From a virus: a DNA stretch of 34,521 nt. This document shows, piece after piece, positions 5,714 through 12,353 of this stretch; the first letter of the stretch is position 1; the number at the start of each line of letters is the position of its first letter. The DNA lies in the IMG/VR virus record IMGVR_UViG_3300039412_000157, positions 1 to 34,521 of that record; one strand, given 5' to 3'. Under the pieces are notes generated by a model. It was given only the letters and a program-made list of their open reading frames with translations, was not told where the DNA came from and searched no databases. The translations under genes were made by a program, and so were the position numbers.

Positions 5714-6429
5714 TGTTAACGGTTAGTTATTTCAGCTCCGGTGTTTCATCGGCAGTAGCCACGAAATTGGAAATAAATCAGATTGACCGGATATTTTACA
5801 CCCATATTAACGATCAACACCCTGATACGATGCGCTTTGTGAAGGCTTGTGAGGCATGGTTCGGAAAGCCAGTGGAAATATGGCAATCTCCATATTTTAA
5901 AACCGTTGACGAAGTTTGCCGTTATCGAAAGTTCATTAAGGCCCCAAATGTCGGAGCACCTTGTACAACGGTCTTGAAAAGAGATGTGCGTAAGCGGTTT
6001 GAATACGAAAACACAGATAATTTGCGAGTGGTGTGGGGCTTTGACTGTAATGAAAAGAATCGTATCGTAAATATCAAGCAGCACATGCCTGAGCAGGAGC
6101 ACATTTTCCCTCTGGTCGAACGGAATATCACCAAAGAAGAAGCTCATGAGATTCTGAACGCTAGTGGGATAAAACGCCCTGTCATGTATGATATGGGATA
6201 TCACAACAATAATTGCATTGGCTGTGTTAAAAGTGGTGGGATGGGATATTTCAACCGAATAAAAATTGATTTTCCAGAAGTTTTTGCATCACGGGCAAAG
6301 CTGGAGCGTGATTTAGGGTTTTCGATTATCCCGGGAATTTACCTTGATGAACTAAAACCAGAGCAAGGTCGCCACGATCCGCCTATCACTGGGGATTGTG
6401 GGATTTTGTGCGAGGCAATGGCACTTTAG
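5713..6429 (+). CDS. PP-loop ATP pyrophosphatase / PAPS-reductase-like enzyme
   Basis: A 238-residue protein of the adenine nucleotide alpha-hydrolase superfamily. The PP-loop near residues 7-15 reads FSSGVSSAV, a variant of the SGGxDS loop. Residues 82-96 (GAPCTTVLKRDVRKRF) match the conserved C-x3-LK-R region of PAPS-reductase-type folds. A CIGCVKSG segment near 168-175 and CGILCE near the C-terminus add four cysteines that could bind metal or an iron-sulfur cluster. Such genes are frequent in phages with unknown substrate; proposed roles include nucleotide or DNA/RNA sulfur chemistry. Base composition is more AT-rich than the RusA and terminase genes. It looks like an insertion after a truncated winged-helix gene. 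Confidence 0.85.
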   Translation: MLTVSYFSSGVSSAVATKLEINQIDRIFYTHINDQHPDTMRFVKACEAWFGKPVEIWQSPYFKTVDEVCRYRKFIKAPNVGAPCTTVLKRDVRKRFEYENTDNLRVVWGFDCNEKNRIVNIKQHMPEQEHIFPLVERNITKEEAHEILNASGIKRPVMYDMGYHNNNCIGCVKSGGMGYFNRIKIDFPEVFASRAKLERDLGFSIIPGIYLDELKPEQGRHDPPITGDCGILCEAMAL

Positions 6430-6655
6430 GCAGTTTTATACACTTCTTTTTCTTTTTAGGTTTTGGGCGATATGAGAGAACAACATCAACAATTTTATCG
6501 AGTTCGGGAGGGGTCTTTTTCATTCTGGAAGTGTATCAAGAGGCAGGTTCAATCGAGTTTACAAATTTAATTGCGGATAGGCCACCGGTGCCGATAAGGC
6601 CGGTTTCCCGACCGGCTTTCCGCTAAAATAATCGGGCAAAACTACGGGAGGTTTT
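6430..6655 (+). other. Intergenic region with one weak terminator-like hairpin
   Basis: No convincing gene: short frames here lack ribosome sites. A hairpin at 6596-6619 (AAGGCCGGT, loop TTCCCG, ACCGGCTTT) forms nine pairs, one of them G-U, but is followed by only three U. It may weakly terminate transcription behind the PP-loop gene. The stretch is AT-rich at its left end. Confidence 0.35.
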
Positions 6656-7036
6656 ATGATAAGCGGCAAAACCTATGCGGAGAAGCTGAAAGACCCACGA
6701 TGGCAGAAGAAACGCCTGGAAATTTTCGAGCGTGATAAGTGGACGTGCCAGGCCTGTGGCGATACAACACAGACACTTAACGTACACCACCGTTTTTATA
6801 AAAGTGGCCTGGACCCCTGGGAGTATAACGAAGTTGACCTTGTAACCCTGTGTGATAATTGCCACGGGATTGAACGAGATCAGCGGGCAGAATGGGAGCA
6901 ATCATTACTTTTGGAGCTTCGATACTCATGTTTTGTGGGGGATTTAGAAAAAATATGTTTTGCCCTGTGTGCAAAAGGAACCCTCGAATATTTATACAAG
7001 GCTGGCACAGAAATTATGCCGAAGGGGGGGGAATAG
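6656..7036 (+). CDS. HNH endonuclease-type protein
   Basis: This 126-residue protein has a compact HNH fold: DPRW at 13-16, C-x2-C at 31-34, VHH at 43-45 and C-x2-CH at 66-70. The two cysteine pairs bind the structural zinc and His44/45 with His70 give the active site. The start at 6656 has a strong GGGAGG site. Many phages carry a stand-alone HNH protein close to the terminase that helps packaging cleavage, but this copy lies about 2 kb upstream of it. A homing or free nuclease role is equally possible. The last 40 residues have no recognised motif. Confidence 0.85.
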   Translation: MISGKTYAEKLKDPRWQKKRLEIFERDKWTCQACGDTTQTLNVHHRFYKSGLDPWEYNEVDLVTLCDNCHGIERDQRAEWEQSLLLELRYSCFVGDLEKICFALCAKGTLEYLYKAGTEIMPKGGE

Positions 7037-7037
7037 C

Positions 7038-8153
7038 ATGGCAAGACCCGAGCGTAAAGACGTGGACTATTTTCCCTTCATTGTAAAGGACGGAAGAACC
7101 CTTTTTGTCCTGGAATCGAAGTATGAGCTGGCCGGCATAGGTTTCTTTACTAATCTGTTCCGGTTTCTCGCAAAGCAGCCGGACCATCATATATGTATTG
7201 GGGATGCCTCGGACCGCATGTATTTCTTTGCCAGGGTGAAATGTAAGGACGAAAATATGGGTATGGATATGCTCGACATGATGGCAACGACGGGCAAGAT
7301 CGACGCCCCTTTATGGCGAGAAAAGAGGGTAATCGCAAGCGAGGATTTTCTTGATTCTATTAAGGATGCGTACAAAGACAGGAAAAATCCCATCATCACT
7401 ATAAATGAAATACGGGCGCTTTATGCCAATAACCGAGCGGGTAATGCGGTTTCTGGTGGGGATAACGTGGCAATAACCGAGTTTCCTTCTCAAAAAGAGC
7501 CGGATAATACACATACTAAACTAAAGGATACTAAACTAAAGAAAAGCAAAGGGGAGGGATTACCCGAACGGGAAAAGAAAAAGACCGAAAAAGGAGAGTT
7601 TAATGCCTTCCTCACACAGTATGGAATAGTGATTGGAAAGATCATGCAAAAGATAACCAATCGGGTCCAGGTAAAGCATGCTACTAATTGGGCAGAAGGA
7701 CACTTCCATGATGGAACAAATCGTGATGCGCTTTTACACACACTTGAAGCCGTCGTAAATTCAAAGAAGCCAATCATAAACATGTATAAGTACCTGGACG
7801 ATATTCTATCGAAAGAGAATGGCAATTACAACGAACGCGAATACCAGGAAGAGCATAAAGACGATAAAGGCAGCCCCGAGGAAGATAAGAAGGCACTCGA
7901 AAGCCTGGGTAGTGTTTTGAAAGGCATTATACCGGCAGAGAACCATGACGTCACAATAAAAGCACAGTGTGGTAAGTGTAATAAATTCTATGACCATACC
8001 CTTGTTGAAAACGGCGTATGCTGTTTTTGTAATCCAGGCATCATAACAATGAAGTGCCCTCAATGCACCAGGACCGTCGGTAAGAACATTCTTAACCAGG
8101 ACACAGGACTTTGTATTCACTGCGAGCCAAGAGCGACACATGGCAGAATTTAG
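7038..8153 (+). CDS. DUF4373 (Lin1244/Lin1753-like) replication-type protein with C-terminal zinc ribbons
   Basis: The protein has 371 residues from MARPERKDVDYFPF, the typical opening of the Lin1244/Lin1753-like N-terminal domain found in phage replication initiators and DnaD-related proteins. I chose 7038 over an upstream in-frame ATG (6960) because the longer form lies inside the HNH gene and 7038 has a G-rich ribosome site. Residues 1-95 form the domain; residues 180-205 are a Lys/Glu-rich linker and about 210-270 a helical segment. The C-terminus carries two zinc ribbons, CGKC...CCFC and CPQC...CIHC. Likely role: loading of replication proteins on phage DNA. The paired C-terminal zinc ribbons are an uncommon addition. 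Confidence 0.8.
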   Translation: MARPERKDVDYFPFIVKDGRTLFVLESKYELAGIGFFTNLFRFLAKQPDHHICIGDASDRMYFFARVKCKDENMGMDMLDMMATTGKIDAPLWREKRVIASEDFLDSIKDAYKDRKNPIITINEIRALYANNRAGNAVSGGDNVAITEFPSQKEPDNTHTKLKDTKLKKSKGEGLPEREKKKTEKGEFNAFLTQYGIVIGKIMQKITNRVQVKHATNWAEGHFHDGTNRDALLHTLEAVVNSKKPIINMYKYLDDILSKENGNYNEREYQEEHKDDKGSPEEDKKALESLGSVLKGIIPAENHDVTIKAQCGKCNKFYDHTLVENGVCCFCNPGIITMKCPQCTRTVGKNILNQDTGLCIHCEPRATHGRI

Positions 8154-8574
8154 AGAATCACAGGAGCTTTTAGAGATAGCTCAAAAACTTATAGAACGTA
8201 TCGACAGGGTAGGGCATATCAATGTCAAAGAAATACTCTTTCTCGACGAACTTGAACTCACGCCAAAAGCTCTCGCACGTTGCTACAGCTTACAAGATCT
8301 ACCCATCCAATTCTTTACCGACAAAAAATACTGCATTGTTGTTTATCGAGCGAATATTGATTACCTTTCCAAACCGCAACTTGTTATTTTGGTATTACAT
8401 GAACTGATGCACATTCCACTATTAGGCCAAAAGACCATAGATCACGACGTTAAAGACTTCGCAGCGCTCTTAAATCTTAACTGGAATTGGACAAAACGAG
8501 GCGCAGAAGTGCCGGATATACTCGAAATAGGCTCTACGAGCGAGTTTGACGAAAATTCGCCGCTCGAGGATTGA
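8140..8574 (+). CDS. Putative phage metallopeptidase (HExxH)
   Basis: A 144-residue protein with the zinc-binding motif HELMH at about residues 87-91, followed by IDHDVKDF near 100-108, which can supply the third ligand. Both features are characteristic of the small putative phage metallopeptidase family, whose substrate is unknown. The start overlaps the replication-type gene by 14 bases, so translation is coupled. The last 30 residues are acidic. No signal peptide is visible, so it should act in the cytoplasm. Confidence 0.85.
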   Translation: MAEFRESQELLEIAQKLIERIDRVGHINVKEILFLDELELTPKALARCYSLQDLPIQFFTDKKYCIVVYRANIDYLSKPQLVILVLHELMHIPLLGQKTIDHDVKDFAALLNLNWNWTKRGAEVPDILEIGSTSEFDENSPLED

Positions 8575-8593
8575 CGAGGATGAGAAAAAAGAT

Positions 8594-9172
8594 ATGGCCA
8601 TGAGCATTGATACGGCAGAAATCGTAGAAAAAACAGATACGCACGAAGCCACAACGTACAGACCAAATCCAGCGGGGCGAAAGCTCCTGGAAGTTCTTTT
8701 GAATCCGGAGCATAGGTTCAAACCGGTAACTGAGATCTGTGTACTGGCAAAAATAAACAGAAGAACTTACTACCGCTTGGCGCATGATAAAAAATTTATG
8801 TGCCATTACAAAAGCGAGAGCCAGCGTTTTGTTCGTATGAGCCAGGGGCCCATGGTAAGCGCCCTGGTGAAATCCGCGGTCCGAGGAAATCCCCAAAATC
8901 TTAAAACAGCTTTAGCTATGGCCGATCTCTACAAAGAGAAGATGGGCATGGTCCTTAATCCGGATGCGAATGGAAACCCGCAGCCGGTCCAGTTGAAAAG
9001 CGACATGGAGCTGGCCGTGAAGTTTGCACGGGCCGCGCATCTATTGTTAAGTAATCCCCAGGTGGCAAAACTCATACAGGATAAACTTAATGCAAACACA
9101 AATGCTGGGAACGGAATCGATAGCGGAGATAACGCGATTGATCTCGTACCTGACGCCACAGACAAAGATTGA
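8594..9172 (+). CDS. terS: Terminase small subunit (probable)
   Basis: Directly upstream of, and overlapping by 83 bases, the large terminase gene, the standard place for the small subunit. From ATG 8594 the protein has 192 residues; a TTG at 8546 would add 16 and is possible. Residues about 30-75 contain a helix-turn-helix-like segment (FKPVTEICVLAKINRRTYYRL) similar in layout to phBC6A51-type small terminases that recognise packaging sites. The middle is helical and probably drives oligomer formation. The C-terminus is Asn/Asp-rich. The family call rests on position plus the DNA-binding-like N-terminus. Confidence 0.75.
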   Translation: MAMSIDTAEIVEKTDTHEATTYRPNPAGRKLLEVLLNPEHRFKPVTEICVLAKINRRTYYRLAHDKKFMCHYKSESQRFVRMSQGPMVSALVKSAVRGNPQNLKTALAMADLYKEKMGMVLNPDANGNPQPVQLKSDMELAVKFARAAHLLLSNPQVAKLIQDKLNANTNAGNGIDSGDNAIDLVPDATDKD

Positions 9173-10679
9173 GCTTCACCAGGTCCTCGACGATATAGTG
9201 CCGGATTGGGGCCCGCTGCCTGGCCAGCAAAGCCTCGCGTATGAAAGCGCGGCCGATATTCTTTACTATGGCGGGGCTGCCGGCGGCGCTAAATCAGATC
9301 TGCTCCTGGGCCTGGGCCTTACGAAACATACGCTTTCAGTTATCTACCGGCGTGAATCTACACAGCTCGAAGGGCTCACGCAGCGGCTTATCTACGACAT
9401 GCTCAACTCGAAAAAGGGCTGGAATGATACCAAGCATACACTTCGTCGCGGCGGCCGGCTGATACAATTCGGCTCTTGCAAGGATGCAGGTGACGAGATT
9501 GCTTACCAGGGCCGCCCGTACGATCTTGTAGGCTTTGATGAAATTACACATTTCCTCTATAGCCAATTCCGCTTCCTCATCGGCTGGAACCGTACGACGA
9601 AACCAGGGCAGCGCTGCCGCGTGGTATGCACCGGTAACCCGCCGACGGCCGCAGAAGGTCGATGGGTTATTGAGTTTTGGGCGCCATGGTTGGACCCGCA
9701 GCATCCAAACCCCGCCGCACCTGGCGAGCTCCGGTGGTTTTCAACGATCGACGGTAAGGACCAGGAAGTTGAGGACAGTACGCCGTTTGATCATAACGGC
9801 GAGCTCATAACCCCAAAATCCCGTACATTCATTCCTTCCAAAGTAACCGACAATCCTTTCTTGATGGCCACCGGCTACATGTCACAGCTCCAGGCGCTTC
9901 CGGAACCATTGAGATCTCAAATGCTCCGCGGCGATTTCCAGGCCGGCGTATCCGACGACGTTTGGCAGATCATCCCGACGTCATGGGTAGAAGAGGCCAT
10001 GAAACGCTGGACGCCCGACGGTAAGAAGGGTTACATGACGTCTGCCGGTGTTGATGTGGCCAGGGGCGGCAGTGCCAACACGGTAATTGCTACGCGGTAT
10101 GGCACCTGGTATCCCGAGCTCAAGAAGTTTCCTGGGTCCGAAACTCCTAACGGGGCAATCACGGCCGGCTTGATCATATCGGTTGTGCAAGACGGCGCTC
10201 CGGTCCATATCGATGTTATCGGCGTCGGCGGTTCTCCATACGATCACCTGGTATCGAACAACGTCCAGGCAATCCCTATTAACAGTGCATCGAACGAAAA
10301 CCTGGAAGGGCAGAAAGACAAAGCCTCGGACCGGCTGTCCTTCCGGAACTGGCGCTCGCTTATGTGGTGGCGGTTTCGAGAAGCCCTTGACCCTCTCTTC
10401 AATGCGAACCTGGACCCCAGGCATAAAGACTATCAACCACCGGTCGCGCTGCCGCCGGACCCGAAACTCAAAGCAGATCTGTGTGCTCCCAGGTGGAAGT
10501 TGACGTCAAGCGGCATCCTGGTTGAGCCGAAGGTCGATATTGAAAAACGCCTGGGCCGATCGGTTGATGATGGCGACGCGGTGATCATGGCATGGATAGA
10601 TACGCCGAAGGTTGCGCCGAAGCATGTCGGCTCGAATTGGCGGGCTCACAAACCGAAGGGCTCCTGGAGGTCGGGATGA
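9090..10679 (+). CDS. terL: Terminase large subunit
   Basis: The 529-residue packaging motor and headful nuclease. A Walker A variant GGAAGGAKS lies at 61-69 and Walker B LVGFDE at 146-151. The coupling motif CTGNPP is near 180. The RNase H-like nuclease domain begins at GVDVARGG (catalytic Asp322), with further acidic residues in HIDVIGVGG (Asp375) and DDGDAV near 496-501. Length and motif order are normal, so the enzyme looks intact. It powers DNA entry through the portal encoded 1.7 kb downstream. The ATG at 9090 lies inside the small-subunit gene and the stop overlaps a following ATG. Confidence 0.95.
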   Translation: MQTQMLGTESIAEITRLISYLTPQTKIELHQVLDDIVPDWGPLPGQQSLAYESAADILYYGGAAGGAKSDLLLGLGLTKHTLSVIYRRESTQLEGLTQRLIYDMLNSKKGWNDTKHTLRRGGRLIQFGSCKDAGDEIAYQGRPYDLVGFDEITHFLYSQFRFLIGWNRTTKPGQRCRVVCTGNPPTAAEGRWVIEFWAPWLDPQHPNPAAPGELRWFSTIDGKDQEVEDSTPFDHNGELITPKSRTFIPSKVTDNPFLMATGYMSQLQALPEPLRSQMLRGDFQAGVSDDVWQIIPTSWVEEAMKRWTPDGKKGYMTSAGVDVARGGSANTVIATRYGTWYPELKKFPGSETPNGAITAGLIISVVQDGAPVHIDVIGVGGSPYDHLVSNNVQAIPINSASNENLEGQKDKASDRLSFRNWRSLMWWRFREALDPLFNANLDPRHKDYQPPVALPPDPKLKADLCAPRWKLTSSGILVEPKVDIEKRLGRSVDDGDAVIMAWIDTPKVAPKHVGSNWRAHKPKGSWRSG

Positions 10680-10879
10680 AAGCTGACGCGACATGCAAAT
10701 ACTGTGGCGCGAAGCTCTAGCTGGGGAAGAGCAAGGACATTACCCCGAACTTGAGGGCGAGTGCGATCTGCATATTCGAGCGCGGCCATGCTGCATGTAA
10801 AGATGGTGTGGTCCGGTGGCCGAAGGCGCTGACAGACGAAGAGGCCATGGAAGTATTTTCAGAAGCGGATGGAGGTTGA
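10676..10879 (+). pseudogene. Zinc-finger-like small gene broken by an in-frame TAG
   Basis: ATG at 10676 overlaps the terminase stop (ATGA). The frame reads MKADATCKYCGAKL, then TAG at 10718-10720, then continues open for 52 more codons to TGA at 10877. The downstream part has ordinary codon choice and carries ICIFERGHAAC, so together with CKYC it could bind one zinc. TAG is a normal stop elsewhere here (for example at 969, 14568 and 23754), so general recoding is excluded. Options are a nonsense-mutated gene, low-level readthrough, or only the 14-residue peptide being made. An alternative frame after the stop gives a short Cys-containing tail, so a frameshift history is also possible. Confidence 0.5.
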
Positions 10880-10920
10880 ATAATAACCGGTATAGCAAAA
10901 GTCAAAAAGGAGGACTGAGA

Positions 10921-11100
10921 ATGGAGAAAGCATTATTTGTGATAGGTGCGTTGTTGGTAATCGCGGTGATCTGTTATTTCATTTGGCGAAACAATCCAAA
11001 GACGGTAGCCGAGGGGAAGGCCGTAGCGGCAGATGTAGGGGATGCGGCGGCCAAAGTGGCCGAGGACGTTAAAGCCGGCGTGGCCGATTTGAAGAAGTAG
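10921..11100 (+). CDS. Small membrane protein with amphipathic alanine-rich tail
   Basis: A 59-residue protein starting at 10921, 7 bases after AAGGAGG; in-frame upstream starts lack this. Residues 4-22 form a transmembrane helix (ALFVIGALLVIAVICYFIW). Residues 28-59 are an Ala/Val/Lys/Asp-rich amphipathic helix that would lie in the cytoplasm or periplasm depending on topology. The layout resembles small phage membrane proteins between terminase and portal; a holin, spanin or anchoring role is possible but no defining motif exists. Confidence 0.65.
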   Translation: MEKALFVIGALLVIAVICYFIWRNNPKTVAEGKAVAADVGDAAAKVAEDVKAGVADLKK

Positions 11101-11129
11101 GAATCCAGGAGGGGGGAGGGGGTCAAGCC

Positions 11130-11228
11130 ATGAGCATCTACTACTTCCAGCTCGGCGGTTTGCGCCGCGAGTTCCATAAGGATACCGTGAAGTTTGGGTT
11201 TAAGCCGGAGGCAGCCCATGAAGACTAA
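11130..11228 (+). CDS. 32-residue peptide related to the N-terminus of the 213-residue neighbour
   Basis: ATG at 11130 follows a G-rich stretch (GGGGGAGGGGGTC). The peptide contains YFQLGGLRREFHK, which matches YQLGGLSREYHH at the start of the protein encoded at 11339. This looks like a partial duplication or a paired small gene. Its last codons overlap the next small gene by 11 bases. Only the similarity and the ribosome site support it. Confidence 0.45.
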   Translation: MSIYYFQLGGLRREFHKDTVKFGFKPEAAHED

Positions 11229-11322
11229 CAAAGACTATTCGACGAACAGGGTCCTCGAATGGTGCTACGCCGTGTGGGTGGTCATAATGTTGTTGTTGTC
11301 ATGGTTAATAACGAAAACGTGA
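11218..11322 (+). CDS. 34-residue membrane peptide
   Basis: ATG at 11218 with GGAGG 6 bases upstream, inside the end of the preceding peptide gene. Residues 15-31 form one hydrophobic, Trp-rich span (WCYAVWVVIMLLLSWLI) flanked by a polar N-terminus and a Thr-Lys-Thr end. It is a single-span membrane peptide of unknown role and one of three membrane peptides in this 1.2-kb cluster. Confidence 0.5.
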   Translation: MKTNKDYSTNRVLEWCYAVWVVIMLLLSWLITKT

Positions 11323-11338
11323 AGGAGGGAATTGCTTT

Positions 11339-11980
11339 ATGTTGTATCAATTAGGCGGTTTAAGCCGAGAGTACCATCACATAGCCGACCGTAACAAGGT
11401 GCCCGTAGTCTACGAGCCGACAATGGTGATTCTCAATGAGCGCATGAAAGGCCGCAGTTTCCATATACCACAGGAAGCCATGTGGAAATACATCGAGCCG
11501 AAGGATAACCAAGATGCAATCGACGCCGACCAGCGCGATTTCAACGAAATAATAAAGGCGATCAATGAGCGCTTCATCAACCTACGGGTCCGGAAGAAGA
11601 TCACTCCGAAGAGTAACGCCCTGGCATGGGATGAGATAGGCCTGGAAACGTGGCAACTACAGATAGCCATGCGGGCCGCGGACTTCGCCATGAAGTCAGC
11701 CATGCGAAACAAGATGCTCCTGTGCCTGGTGTTTAACCTGTCCCTCTGTTTGCAGATATTCGAGATCACGGTTTCCGGTGATTCCATGGCCCAGCTCTTA
11801 ATGTTCATCCAGGACGGACTTGACGAGCTAAAGAACATGGCGCCGCTGGAACCGGAGAAGGGCCAGGTAGCCGGCGAGGCCACGATGTACGAAGGCACTA
11901 CGAAGATCGGCACCAGCGAGGTTAGGATTACGGATACTGAACTGATTACCGAGCACAGCGAAACGGAGGGGAGTGCGTGA
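11339..11980 (+). CDS. Hypothetical phage protein
   Basis: A 213-residue protein with an excellent ribosome site (GAAGGAGGG). Residues 1-60 share their opening (YQLGGLSREYHH) with the 32-residue peptide just upstream. The middle, about 60-150, is mainly helical with a moderately hydrophobic stretch (MLLCLVFNLSLCLQIFEITV) that could be a buried helix rather than a membrane span. The C-terminal 40 residues are Thr/Glu-rich. Position between terminase and portal suggests a virion assembly or packaging accessory role, but no family is recognised. Confidence 0.65.
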   Translation: MLYQLGGLSREYHHIADRNKVPVVYEPTMVILNERMKGRSFHIPQEAMWKYIEPKDNQDAIDADQRDFNEIIKAINERFINLRVRKKITPKSNALAWDEIGLETWQLQIAMRAADFAMKSAMRNKMLLCLVFNLSLCLQIFEITVSGDSMAQLLMFIQDGLDELKNMAPLEPEKGQVAGEATMYEGTTKIGTSEVRITDTELITEHSETEGSA

Positions 11981-12060
11981 CGGAAGAGGAGTTTATCTAT
12001 AACTTTATTATCCCTATACTCGTGGTGTGGTGGATGCTATGGGAATGTTTTGAGCTATGA
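11977..12060 (+). CDS. 27-residue membrane peptide, GTG start
   Basis: The GTG at 11977 overlaps the upstream stop (GTGA) with GAGGGG upstream, and the TGA overlaps the next ATG (12057). The peptide (MTEEEFIYNF then IIPILVVWWMLW) is an acidic start plus one hydrophobic span. Overlaps at both ends and the ribosome site argue that it is translated. Confidence 0.45.
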   Translation: MTEEEFIYNFIIPILVVWWMLWECFEL

Positions 12061-12266
12061 CAAAAAATCTTGCGCCGGAAGGCCGCGAAATGCTTAATGG
12101 TTTGACTTTCGTTTTGGGCCGTCAAAAAAATTCTATTGACATTCATACCCGAGCTGGTGTAGAGCATGTCCAAATAGAACCTTGTTTTACCGGTCAGATC
12201 GTTTTACATTTCAACGAAGGCGGTTTTGCCGGAGCTGAAAAAAATGTGAAGATGAAATTGAAGTAA
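12057..12266 (+). CDS. Small hypothetical protein
   Basis: A 69-residue protein coupled to the preceding peptide by an ATGA overlap. It is predicted to be mainly beta (SIDIHTRAGVEHVQIEP, QIVLHFNEGG) with no membrane segment and no recognised motif. It is the last gene before the terminator-like hairpin that precedes the portal gene. Confidence 0.55.
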   Translation: MTKNLAPEGREMLNGLTFVLGRQKNSIDIHTRAGVEHVQIEPCFTGQIVLHFNEGGFAGAEKNVKMKLK

Positions 12267-12307
12267 CACAGTCCAGGACAACGGAAAGCTCTCCCGCCGA
12301 GTAAGCG

Positions 12308-12353
12308 CCGTTCCTGTTTTTGTGGCTTATGCCACGACAGGAGCGGTTTTTTT
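12308..12353 (+). terminator. Intrinsic terminator abutting the portal start codon
   Basis: CCG/CGG and CCTG/CAGG form the outer stem and GTGGC-TTAT-GCCAC the inner stem, followed by seven T (12347-12353). The portal ATG begins at the next base. The CAGGAG in the 3' arm is the only plausible ribosome site for the portal gene, so the same element may both stop transcripts and restrict portal translation. Confidence 0.75.

Noticed and set aside
5713-6429. PP-loop gene as DndC of a phosphorothioation system
   Set aside because: Only a general PP-loop and cysteine pattern is visible and no other Dnd-type gene (DndA, DndD, DndE) is nearby.
6396-6626. 76-residue frame starting inside the PP-loop gene
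   Set aside because: No ribosome site, Phe-rich low-complexity start and Pro/Arg-rich end; looks like non-coding AT-rich sequence followed by a hairpin.
10718-10720. TAG reassigned to an amino acid across the phage
   Set aside because: Several intact genes end in TAG followed directly by the next gene (for example 969, 14568 and 23754), so the standard code applies; only this single site is unusual.
12136-12165. TTGACA as a promoter for the portal gene
   Set aside because: It lies inside the 69-residue gene and no acceptable -10 box occurs at 16-18 bp; the following terminator would also stop its transcripts.
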